Program-made: the position numbers and the translations under genes
Assembly (NCBI RefSeq): GCF_000967655.1
Contig: NZ_JXYA01000065.1
Coordinates: 1 to 64,000 of the forward strand
Direction: 5' to 3'
Source of the DNA: Pseudoalteromonas rubra
GTDB lineage: Bacteria; Pseudomonadota; Gammaproteobacteria; Enterobacterales; Alteromonadaceae
DNA length: 64,000 bases
In this document: positions 23,968 through 31,685 of the stretch, one piece after another
Numbering within the stretch: the stretch's first letter is position 1
Layout: each line of letters starts with the position of its first letter
The notes under the pieces: model-generated
Told to the model about the DNA's origin: nothing
The model's database searches: none
Seen by the model: only the letters and a program-made list of their open reading frames with translations

Positions 23968-25083
23968 ATGAGCACAAAAACGTTGCGTGCCGCTTTTCTG
24001 GCATCAGCCTTGGTGTCTTTGGCGTCGGGCTGCCAGAGCACGGGCAGTGAGCGCCAATTGGCCCAGTTTAAAGCCGGTCCTGAACAAGCCTGTTATGACA
24101 GAGCCACGCAGCCCTATACATTTGTGGTCGACGCGCATGCGCACTTTCGCCCTTTTGGTGGCGAGGCCGTGCCTTACTCCGAATTGATCCGTTATTTTCA
24201 GCCCGCCGGTGTGTTGTTTGTCAATGTGTTTGGTATAGGACAAATGTTCAGTGCACAAAGTGGCTGTCAGCGCTTTTCATTGTGTCCGACGGGTGAAATC
24301 AAACCGACCATCAGAAATGATGTTATCAATGGGTCTAACGCGTTATTGCACCCAAATAGCGATCTGCATCTGACGTTATCAATGAGTTTTGCCGATCTCA
24401 GTGAGCCACAGGATGTGATGCAAAAGATGGATTTACTGGACGATGAATTTGGCCCGGCATTTACCTGGATGGGAGAGGTGAACCTGGTGAAGCAAGCTCT
24501 CTTCAAGCACGCTCACCGGGCAACGGAGCCTGCACACATTGCCGACTGGGCACCGTTTATGGCCAGACTCAGAGCACCTGAAGATGGCAGGGCGCCTATG
24601 CCTTTGTCTATCCATGCGGATATTGGCTCAGATCAGGCGCCCACCCAGTATTTACACCTGATGGAAAATGTACTGGCCCGTTATCCGGATAATCCGATTG
24701 TCTGGGTGCATATGGGATTGTCGCGGGAACAAACCAAGATGGATCCGCAGCAGCATATCGCTATCCTGTCGCGGTTGCTGGATGCTTACCCTAACCTGAT
24801 GCTCGATATATCGTGGCGGGTGTTATACGAGGCCTATTTTCGCCACGCGGCGATCCGTGCGCAGTATGTGGCATTTTTTAATCGTTATCCAACGCGTATT
24901 CTGACCGGCAGTGATTTTGTCGCGGCAAAAGGCTATAAGCTGCGGGACTATCGGCGTGAAGTCGAGATCAACAGTCGTGTTAACCAATATCTGAGTGATG
25001 AGGCCTTTCGGCATATTGCCCTCGGACAAAACTACTTTGACTTAATGGGACTAAGCTATCGGGCGCCTGAGATATGCCAATAG
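23968..25083 (+). CDS. Amidohydrolase-family lipoprotein
   Basis: 371 residues from ATG 23968 (AAAGAGGGAAATAACC upstream); the frame is open from 23797 but the lipoprotein signal peptide (lipobox SLASGC, residues 15-20) fixes this start. Catalytic features of the amidohydrolase-2 type: VDAHAHFRPFGG (HxH), LSIHADIGSDQ, IVWVHMGLSRE and late LTGSDFVA (metal-ligand Asp). Expected in the periplasm, tethered to a membrane. Substrate unknown. Single gene, convergent with the peptide gene at 25140. Confidence 0.85.
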   Translation: MSTKTLRAAFLASALVSLASGCQSTGSERQLAQFKAGPEQACYDRATQPYTFVVDAHAHFRPFGGEAVPYSELIRYFQPAGVLFVNVFGIGQMFSAQSGCQRFSLCPTGEIKPTIRNDVINGSNALLHPNSDLHLTLSMSFADLSEPQDVMQKMDLLDDEFGPAFTWMGEVNLVKQALFKHAHRATEPAHIADWAPFMARLRAPEDGRAPMPLSIHADIGSDQAPTQYLHLMENVLARYPDNPIVWVHMGLSREQTKMDPQQHIAILSRLLDAYPNLMLDISWRVLYEAYFRHAAIRAQYVAFFNRYPTRILTGSDFVAAKGYKLRDYRREVEINSRVNQYLSDEAFRHIALGQNYFDLMGLSYRAPEICQ

Positions 25084-25107
25084 CGACAGTTGTACTCGAT
25101 GTGTAAA

Positions 25108-25128
25108 TGACCCCGACAGGCGGGGTCA
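25108..25128. terminator. Hairpin between amidohydrolase and peptide gene
   Basis: TGACCCCG (25108-25115) pairs with CGGGGTCA (25121-25128) around ACAGG, between convergent genes. No T-run, so this is a weak terminator call. Confidence 0.45.
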
Positions 25129-25139
25129 GGCAGCGCGTA

Positions 25140-25310
25140 TCAGTGGCAATAAAAAGTCACAAATGTGTGGGTGTTACACTGACCAACGGTGTCACAAAAG
25201 TGGCTTGGCGGTGGTGCCGCACCACCAATCTGGGGCGTCAATGCTGCGTTAAGTCCTTTTGCGTCGTTTGACAGTTGCTTTACATGCTTTTTGTTTAATT
25301 GTAATTTCAT
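25140..25310 (-). CDS. RiPP-like precursor peptide 1 (LNKK leader)
   Basis: 56 residues, ATG 25310, AAGGAAAAAGACC upstream. Leader MKLQLNKKHVKQLSNDAKGL, then LTPQIGG at residues 24-30, then a core of 26 residues rich in Cys and Thr (three Cys: HFCD, GQCN, YCH; five Thr/Ser). The LNKK-x-x-K-x-LS leader and TP-x-I-GG junction recur in the peptides at 37300 and 42344 while cores differ; this is the arrangement of natural-product precursors such as class I lanthipeptides of the LNKK-leader type (from memory). No LanB/LanC-like, radical SAM or export gene is nearby. The S41 peptidase at 25415 is upstream on the same strand. Confidence 0.72.
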   Translation of the reverse strand: MKLQLNKKHVKQLSNDAKGLNAALTPQIGGAAPPPSHFCDTVGQCNTHTFVTFYCH

Positions 25311-25414
25311 GGTCTTTTTCCTTAGTTAAATTATGTTGCTTTTTTCAGCAACGCCTTCAACTTAGCGGGTAAAAACTGAACTAGCAATCACCTATTTGTA
25401 ACATTTTTTACGCA

Positions 25415-26683
25415 TTAATCTGCATGATTCTTGTTGAGCCAGTCCAGTGCTGTTTGTAGCGTGTCGTCCTGCTCCTGATTGTGTTGTCGCTGTTTAACCA
25501 CTATGTCAGGGATAAATGCTTCTCTAGGTGTTCCGTCAACGTGATAGAGTTTTTCTCTGGGTAACATATAGCTGAGCTGGCTGTGTGGCAGGGTTTCACT
25601 ATAGATGGCACCGAGTAGTTGTGACATTAGTGTGCCGATTACCGTTGCCCGTTTCATCCCATGCAACCCTATGGTCAGGCCCTCTCCCATGCTGCCTGTC
25701 CACTTGTCGCACAGTACAATTAATGGCTTGTCATACTGAAAGTCGCCACGGGGAAACACAAATTCCTGCCAGGCACGCTTCACCCCAAACTCACGTTCGA
25801 TAGAGACTAGCTCATGTGTTTGATATGCCTGACGAGTTTTAATAAAGCGACTCATAATGCCTCTGGCCACTTCGGTATTGCCGCCACTGGGCGTGTGGCG
25901 TAAATCGAGGATCATGGCCCGGGTATCTTTCAACTGCTCCATTGCCTCGTCAAAAGCGCCGATTAGCGCATTATTGCCCAGGCTATTTTCCGGGCGAATA
26001 TAGCCCACTGTGCCAATGCGCTTTTGCGTCAGCAGGGGTTTTTCTGCAATCACATCTTTTACAATGGCTTCAATATCCAGCAGCTTTATTTCGGTCTTAC
26101 CCTGCCAGCGAACTTCCAGCGAGAGAGTTTGTTTACGCTTCCCCGTCAATAGCCGGTTGAGTGTCCAGCTGCTTGCAGTATCCAAGCCAGAGACGTTGGC
26201 CCTGGCAATGGCTTTAGCAATGGGCACGCCATTGAGGCGTAAGATCTGCATCCCCGCGCGGAAGCCCTGTTGATAGGCGGGTCCCATAAATGGCACTGCG
26301 GTGATGATGGCTTGCTCGTTTTGCCACACCCCCCATAAACCACTGGCGGTGGGCATTGGTAGATAATAGTCTGACGGTCTGGGCGTTACATCTGCATGAT
26401 GATCATACCAGTGCTCCAGGCAGTGGTTAAGCCGCGCAGATAGCTGCATCCTGTCTTTAAGCTCAGTACTTTGATGACGAACACATTGCTCAAAGGTGGC
26501 AAAGTCAGTTGGCTTTTCATCGCTATAGGCGTAGCCGAGCCGGACATAATCAATAAAACTCTGAAGGTCCTGTTGTATTTGTGTGGGTGTAAGAAGATTT
26601 TGCTTATCATCTGTTTTAGTGGAGGCTGAAGCATTGCTCATGCCACAGGCTGCCAGAAGTGTTGCGACGAGTAGTGAACGCAT
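25415..26683 (-). CDS. S41-family C-terminal processing-type peptidase (secreted)
   Basis: 422 residues with a signal peptide of about 20 residues (MRSLLVATLLAACGMSNASA; CGMS is not a good lipobox). A PDZ-like part (GPAYQQGFRAGMQILRLNGVPI) at about 130-160 is followed by the S41 core: GTVGYIRPENSL, MILDLRHTPSGG (DLR motif) and CDKWTGSMGEGL with the catalytic Ser. Tail-specific proteases of this family cut in the periplasm. Same strand as the precursor peptide 105 bp downstream, so a role in its processing can be asked but is not shown. 26 bp separate it from the membrane-protein gene upstream. Confidence 0.85.
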   Translation of the reverse strand: MRSLLVATLLAACGMSNASASTKTDDKQNLLTPTQIQQDLQSFIDYVRLGYAYSDEKPTDFATFEQCVRHQSTELKDRMQLSARLNHCLEHWYDHHADVTPRPSDYYLPMPTASGLWGVWQNEQAIITAVPFMGPAYQQGFRAGMQILRLNGVPIAKAIARANVSGLDTASSWTLNRLLTGKRKQTLSLEVRWQGKTEIKLLDIEAIVKDVIAEKPLLTQKRIGTVGYIRPENSLGNNALIGAFDEAMEQLKDTRAMILDLRHTPSGGNTEVARGIMSRFIKTRQAYQTHELVSIEREFGVKRAWQEFVFPRGDFQYDKPLIVLCDKWTGSMGEGLTIGLHGMKRATVIGTLMSQLLGAIYSETLPHSQLSYMLPREKLYHVDGTPREAFIPDIVVKQRQHNQEQDDTLQTALDWLNKNHAD

Positions 26684-26709
26684 GACTATCCTTAATGTTG
26701 TTGGTTTTG

Positions 26710-27297
26710 TTATTGGCCTGCCAGTCGCTCTTCATATTCGTCCTGCAATTGCTGGTAATCCTGTACCGACAGCTCAGCGCTTTGATATTGACGCTCCAGG
26801 ATCAGTATTTGCTTGATATAGAGCATACTGGCAATAAAAGCTTCAGGTTCAACCTTTTTAGAGCGCTGCAAGATTATCAGATGCTCATTGAGTTCGCTTA
26901 ACCCTTCCACGGAAAGGTTTTTGCTGACCAGATTCTGGGTGAGCATATTGTCCAGGTATTGGGGGTAAACGAGTGGATTGCGGGCAAAAAATGCTTGCTT
27001 GTCGCCATATTCTTCGATGTTTTGCTGGTAGGCCTCATGAAGGCGGATACTATAATCCAGGCTTTCCTCTACAACGGCTTCTGCAGCGTGGAGCACCTTA
27101 ATCAGATCTTTGATTTCTTTTCGATCTGCGTCGTAGTTACTGATCGCAATTGCCAGTAATACACCCACTAAGGTTGCAATTAAAGTCAGGATAAAATTAC
27201 AGGCGACCTCGTAACGGTGGGTAAAGGCTTTAAACCTGGAAGTGAACAATAGGGCGCTGAGAGCCAGCAATACGAGTGTTAGAATGATGTACAGCAT
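26710..27297 (-). CDS. Membrane protein with C-terminal helical domain, unknown
   Basis: 195 residues. Two transmembrane segments (about 3-19 and 31-51), then a largely helical, charged domain (55-195) containing KVLHAAEAVVEESLDY and ending ERLAGQ. I do not recognise the family; the layout resembles small inner-membrane proteins with a cytoplasmic coiled-coil tail. It lies 26 bp upstream of the S41 peptidase gene, same strand, so the two may form an operon. 127 bp separate it from the lipoprotein hydrolase gene upstream. Confidence 0.65.
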   Translation of the reverse strand: MLYIILTLVLLALSALLFTSRFKAFTHRYEVACNFILTLIATLVGVLLAIAISNYDADRKEIKDLIKVLHAAEAVVEESLDYSIRLHEAYQQNIEEYGDKQAFFARNPLVYPQYLDNMLTQNLVSKNLSVEGLSELNEHLIILQRSKKVEPEAFIASMLYIKQILILERQYQSAELSVQDYQQLQDEYEERLAGQ

Positions 27298-27424
27298 AAT
27301 GGGACATTTTTAGTTGTTATATGCGTAAGATATTGACTTTGTGTATGAAGTGCAACCAAATGACAAAAAGAGGATGAAGTTTGCCTGGATGGCGATTGGT
27401 AATAACTTCACCCTGCTCGCAAAT

Positions 27425-28459
27425 CTAAAGCCGTTGTGCCGTCTTGTCATTTGCGTGTGTATCCAGCCAATGAACCAGCGTGTCCAGCGCGCCTGGCGCG
27501 AAATCATCGGCAGTTAAATACAGTGCTGCCCGCATTGGCAGGTCGGTTTTGAGCAGGCTGTGGGATGCGTTACTGATCACCTTCTGCTCCAGCGTATCTG
27601 CTGCGCCCACTGTGCTGGCAAACACCTGCTGGCTGTGCTGCACATCTACCCGGATATCTGAATCGCCAAACAGCGCCAGCATAGGAAAATGAATATGCGC
27701 AAACCCTCGACTAACGTCCGAGTCGATATTGGCACGCACAAAATTGAACCTGGCCTCATCCTGTATTGGCTTTGCCATAAACGGATGCAGGTGTAAGTCA
27801 CTGCCCTGGTAGTCGTCAAATCCGGCCTTGATCAACTGGTATTCCAGCTCATTCAGCTGGGCAATTTCCTGCCAAATACCGTCGTCGTCGGCATGGATCT
27901 TTTGTTCTTCTATCAGGCGCAGCCACATCGTGTACTGGCTTTGCTCTCGCCAGTTGGCAGCGCCTCCCACTAAGGCGGCAAATTTAATCTCTGGCTCATT
28001 GCTCAGCTCGGCCAGCACCCAGCTTGCCTGGCTAAAGCCAAGCACGCCTATCGGGTTATTCGGGTAGCCATTTTGCCTGAGATAGCGAATTGCGCTGCGA
28101 ACTTCCTCTGCGCGCTGTGGCATTGTTTGCGCCAGCCAGTCGCCGCTTGAATTACCAATACCGGGTTTACTCCACGACATAGTGGCATAACCTTTGTTTG
28201 TGAGTGTTGTGATAATGGGCTCGAAGTAGCCTTGGGCGCTGTGATCCATCGCGCCATCACCATGTACAAGCAGGACAATGGCATCCTGGCTCTGGTGTTT
28301 TTTGGGAGTGACCAGCCGGGCCTCTAACGTGTTGGTGTTGGCATTGAATGCGATAACGCGGTCCTCCACTTGCTCCTGATTACTGTTATGGCAGCCACTG
28401 AGTAACCCCAGCACCATACAGGCGCAGGTAATCAATGTAGCAGTACTCCATCTGGACAT
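27425..28459 (-). CDS. Alpha/beta-hydrolase lipoprotein
   Basis: 344 residues. Signal peptide with lipobox LLSGC (residues 19-23). Alpha/beta-hydrolase fold: LLVHGDGAMDH (oxyanion loop), nucleophile elbow GFSQAS at about residue 147, acid residue in LALFGDSDIRVDVQ and His in SNASHSLLKTD. Similar to dienelactone-hydrolase-like or BAAT-type periplasmic esterases; substrate unknown. ATG 28459 preceded by AAAGGAGAGATCATT, a good ribosome binding site. Confidence 0.85.
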   Translation of the reverse strand: MSRWSTATLITCACMVLGLLSGCHNSNQEQVEDRVIAFNANTNTLEARLVTPKKHQSQDAIVLLVHGDGAMDHSAQGYFEPIITTLTNKGYATMSWSKPGIGNSSGDWLAQTMPQRAEEVRSAIRYLRQNGYPNNPIGVLGFSQASWVLAELSNEPEIKFAALVGGAANWREQSQYTMWLRLIEEQKIHADDDGIWQEIAQLNELEYQLIKAGFDDYQGSDLHLHPFMAKPIQDEARFNFVRANIDSDVSRGFAHIHFPMLALFGDSDIRVDVQHSQQVFASTVGAADTLEQKVISNASHSLLKTDLPMRAALYLTADDFAPGALDTLVHWLDTHANDKTAQRL

Positions 28460-28754
28460 AATGATCTCTCCTTTAATTAGAATGCGAAACGCTCAACAGA
28501 CTCCTACCATATAGAAAGCCCCGCAAGATGGGTGTAAAGCCGTGTGGGAAGTTGTAATGAGCTGTAAGAATTAAGCCTGGGTAAAGGGGGATGCTCTGTC
28601 GTTGGAATGTTATACTTTTGCTGTATGGCAAAAGTGTTTATCAGTCTTATCTATTATCATTCTTTGAGAAATAATCTACAGTGAGTACTCACAGCGCGTT
28701 GCTGATAAAACGTACCGGCATTGCGCGTTCGATCACATCATTCAGGAGGATAAC

Positions 28755-29432
28755 ATGAAAAAAGTACTCATACCGGTCACAAACCACGCAACCTTAGGTG
28801 ACACAGATCAGGCAAATGGTACCTATGCCCCTGAGCTGACCCATGTTGTGCACGTATTAAAAGCGCAGGGCATTGGCTATGAACTGGCGTCTATTCAGGG
28901 TGGTCAGGTGCCTTTATATGGTACTGACGCAGAAGGCGACGAGGTTAACAGTCAGATGCTCGAAGACGCAGAGTTACAGGCAAAAATTGCTAATACTTTG
29001 AGTGTGTCTGAGCTGAATATCAGCGATTATGATGCCATCTTTTATCCCGGTGGTTTTGGACTGCTCAGCGACCTGGCCACCGATGAACAGTTTGCCACGC
29101 TGGCGGCAACGCATTATGAAGCCGGTGGAGTGATTGCTGCGGTGTGTCATGGCCCGGCTGCCTTGTTACCCATTACGCTGAGTAATGGTGACCCCCTCAT
29201 TGGCGACAAATCGGTGACCTGTTTTACCCGTGAAGAAGAAATTGACTTTGGTACCATCAGCAGCATTCCGTTTTTGCTGGAAGAAGCCATTGCCCGCAAA
29301 GCGGCGCAGTACCGTAAGGTTCAGCCGTGGCAGGAATTCGTGATTGAAGATGCGGGCCTGATCACCGGGCAGAACCCAGCCAGCGCACATGCCGTGGGCG
29401 TAGCCCTCGCTCAGCACCTTAAAACACAATAA
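28755..29432 (+). CDS. DJ-1/PfpI family glutamine amidotransferase-like protein
   Basis: 225 residues with CAGGAGGATAAC upstream. The family motif is IFYPGGFGLLSDLA and the nucleophile Cys is in AAVCHGPAALL; a conserved Glu in ELAS... and late GQNPASAH are as in Hsp31/HchA-type or YhbO-type proteins. Such proteins are glyoxalase III or protein deglycases/chaperones. It precedes a GST gene by 70 bp, same strand, which suggests a stress-defence pair. Confidence 0.88.
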   Translation: MKKVLIPVTNHATLGDTDQANGTYAPELTHVVHVLKAQGIGYELASIQGGQVPLYGTDAEGDEVNSQMLEDAELQAKIANTLSVSELNISDYDAIFYPGGFGLLSDLATDEQFATLAATHYEAGGVIAAVCHGPAALLPITLSNGDPLIGDKSVTCFTREEEIDFGTISSIPFLLEEAIARKAAQYRKVQPWQEFVIEDAGLITGQNPASAHAVGVALAQHLKTQ

Positions 29433-29502
29433 TTGAAATGACACGCTGGCCGTTTCTTTGATGGAGACGGCTGGCTTGTTTAGATAAGGATCCCAGGAAG
29501 TT

Positions 29503-30111
29503 ATGATCAAGGTACATCACCTCAACCAGTCGCGCTCGACCCGCGTTTTATGGCTGCTCGAAGAGCTTAAGTTACCCTATGAAGTTGTGCATCATGCACG
29601 TGATCCCCACACCAGATTGGCGCCTGCCAGCCTCGGTCAGGTCCACCCGCTGAACAAAGCGCCGGTCATTGAGCACAACGGCGTGGTACTGTGTGAATCC
29701 GGTGCGGTTATGGAATATTTGCTGGATCAAGCCGGTGCAACCAATTTACGTCCGCACAAGAGCGATGCGCACTATTACCAGTATCTCGAATGGTCGCATT
29801 TTGCAGAAGGGTCGCTGGCTTTGCCTGTGATCGCAACTTTGCTGATGGGGATGGAGCAGCGTGACGGCAGCGCCCCGATGGACGGGTATATTGCCAAAGA
29901 GCTGGCGCTGGACCTCAACTACATTGAAACAACGCTGGCACAACAGGCATTTTTTGCAGGCGAGCAGTTTAGCGCAGCCGACATCATGATGACCATCACG
30001 CTGGAATTTGCCGCGAACCTGAAGCTGCTGGATGATAAACCAAATATCCAGGCCTATCTGAATACAGTACAAAGCCGCGAGGCTTATCAGACTGCCAGAA
30101 AGCTGGGCTAA
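29503..30111 (+). CDS. Glutathione S-transferase
   Basis: 202 residues. Thioredoxin-fold N-terminal domain with QSRSTRVLWLLEELKLPYEV (catalytic Ser region), KAPVIEHNG (cis-Pro) and ESGAVMEYLLD; C-terminal helical domain with FSAADIMMTITLEFA. GST of the bacterial type acting on electrophiles. CAGGAAGTT before ATG 29503. Co-oriented with the DJ-1-type gene upstream. Confidence 0.92.
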   Translation: MIKVHHLNQSRSTRVLWLLEELKLPYEVVHHARDPHTRLAPASLGQVHPLNKAPVIEHNGVVLCESGAVMEYLLDQAGATNLRPHKSDAHYYQYLEWSHFAEGSLALPVIATLLMGMEQRDGSAPMDGYIAKELALDLNYIETTLAQQAFFAGEQFSAADIMMTITLEFAANLKLLDDKPNIQAYLNTVQSREAYQTARKLG

Positions 30112-30334
30112 TTCACCCGATTAGCGTCTGCTTTGCTTTATGTGTGCGGAGCAGCCGCTTGTTGAGTGCTGATCATGTGTATTACCTTTAATTATCAATA
30201 AAAAGCAAATACTGATTGTTTAATGAGGTCAATAATAAAGCTTTATTAAATAATCTAAACTATATCAGTACCGCGAGTTTATGTGCTCCGGATCTCCTCA
30301 ATAGCCATTGTTAACTTTAGCGAGCGATATAGTG

Positions 30335-31147
30335 ATGACAAAAACCATTTTAATTACCGGCGCAACGGATGGAATTGGGCTGGCGACGGCGAGAACCCTG
30401 CTGGAGCTTGGCCACCGAGTTATCTTGCATGGCAGAAACGCTGATAAGCTCACTGCGTTGAAAGCGGAATTTGCAACCCAGTCACCACCACAACAACCGA
30501 CGACGTACACAGCTGATTTGAGTGTTATTCATGATATTAAGGGCTTTATCAACGAGCTTAAGCAGGCTGGCACTGAGCTGGATGTACTGATCAACAATGC
30601 GGGCGTCTTTGTGGTGCCAGAGCAAACCACGTCTGAGGGGATTGATGTGCGCTTTATGGTGAATACCATTGCCCCATATCTACTTACCCAAGCATTGCTA
30701 CCTGACATGAAGCCAGGTGCCAGAGTGATCAACTTATCATCTGCTGCGCAATCATCTCTGATGCCACAGGAGATAACAGCATCCAGCAGTCTGTCGGATA
30801 ATGCGGCCTACGCCAAAAGTAAACTGGCCCTGACCATGTGGTCGATGCAACTGGGCGCTGCCTCTGGTCGTGCTCTGCCTGCGATTATAGCGGTGAATCC
30901 TAAGTCTTTTCTGGGCTCAAAAATGGTTGAGCAGGCCTATGGTGTGGCTGGGGGCAATGTTCAGGAGGGCGCGGATGTGTTGGTGCGAGCCGCGCTGTCT
31001 GAGGAGTTTGCCCAGGCGTCTGGCCAATATTTTGACAATGACCTGGGGCGCTTTGCTCGGGCTCATGATGATGCATATGATGAGCAGAAAGTGGCTGAAC
31101 TGATCCAAGTCCTGGAGACTTTTCGCCAGCATCATGGCTTTGCTTAG
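30335..31147 (+). CDS. Short-chain dehydrogenase/reductase
   Basis: 270 residues from ATG 30335 (upstream TTG 30308 is in frame but off the fold). Cofactor site TGATDGIGLATART, NAG motif (INNAGVFVVPE), Ser in INLSSAAQSS and catalytic YAKSK (AAYAKSKLALTMWS). HGRNADK suggests NADP preference (Arg after the second strand). Substrate unknown. Single gene followed by a perfect 10-bp hairpin. Confidence 0.92.
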   Translation: MTKTILITGATDGIGLATARTLLELGHRVILHGRNADKLTALKAEFATQSPPQQPTTYTADLSVIHDIKGFINELKQAGTELDVLINNAGVFVVPEQTTSEGIDVRFMVNTIAPYLLTQALLPDMKPGARVINLSSAAQSSLMPQEITASSSLSDNAAYAKSKLALTMWSMQLGAASGRALPAIIAVNPKSFLGSKMVEQAYGVAGGNVQEGADVLVRAALSEEFAQASGQYFDNDLGRFARAHDDAYDEQKVAELIQVLETFRQHHGFA

Positions 31148-31152
31148 TGGAT

Positions 31153-31178
31153 TTGCCACTGTGCAATGACAGTGGCAA
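31153..31178 (+). terminator. Hairpin after SDR gene
   Basis: TTGCCACTGT (31153-31162) pairs perfectly with ACAGTGGCAA (31169-31178) around GCAATG, six bases after the SDR stop. The following bases are CAGATTGTTACT, so the T-run is poor. Confidence 0.6.
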
Positions 31179-31235
31179 CAGATTGTTACTCGAAACGAGA
31201 GAATTGATTGAAAAAATCGAGCTGAGCCGGGTGGG

Positions 31236-31685
31236 TTAAGGCTTTTGCCGCAGCGCCTGTATTTGAGGGATGATGTCAGCTTTATCCAGCCCAAGTTGAT
31301 ACATGATCAACCCAATGACCATGCCTGTGCGCCCTGAACCACCTTTACAGTGAACTGCAACAGTGCCTTGTTCAGATAGTATTGCTTTAAGCTTCGGCCA
31401 GCTCTGTGCAAATGCCTGTGTAAAGTCTTTATTAGGTGGTGCATCGTCAGCGATGGGCAGCTGAAACCATGATACGCCAAGGGCGTCACATACCTGAGGT
31501 AACGCTGTTGCCTCGTTACTCTCTAATTCCGAAGGATACATGAGTGTCACAATGGCCTGTGCACCGGCATCGTGCAGTTGCTGTACGGACTCAGTGAGCG
31601 AGGTGCCCTTTGTACCCGGGCAAGGTGTAAACAGTAAGGCCGCACCAGTGTCTAATTGTAGTGTATCAAAAGGATGTGAAGTCAT
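31236..31685 (-). CDS. Dual-specificity/tyrosine phosphatase-type protein
   Basis: 149 residues. Active-site loop HCKGGSGRTGM (HCxxGxGRTG) at about residue 111 and the general-acid Asp in the IADDAPPNKDF loop. Typical small bacterial protein-tyrosine/dual-specificity phosphatase. Its start codon abuts the stop of the chemoreceptor gene on the same strand (31685/31686), so the two are co-translated. A role in the chemosensory pathway is not established. Confidence 0.88.
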   Translation of the reverse strand: MTSHPFDTLQLDTGAALLFTPCPGTKGTSLTESVQQLHDAGAQAIVTLMYPSELESNEATALPQVCDALGVSWFQLPIADDAPPNKDFTQAFAQSWPKLKAILSEQGTVAVHCKGGSGRTGMVIGLIMYQLGLDKADIIPQIQALRQKP

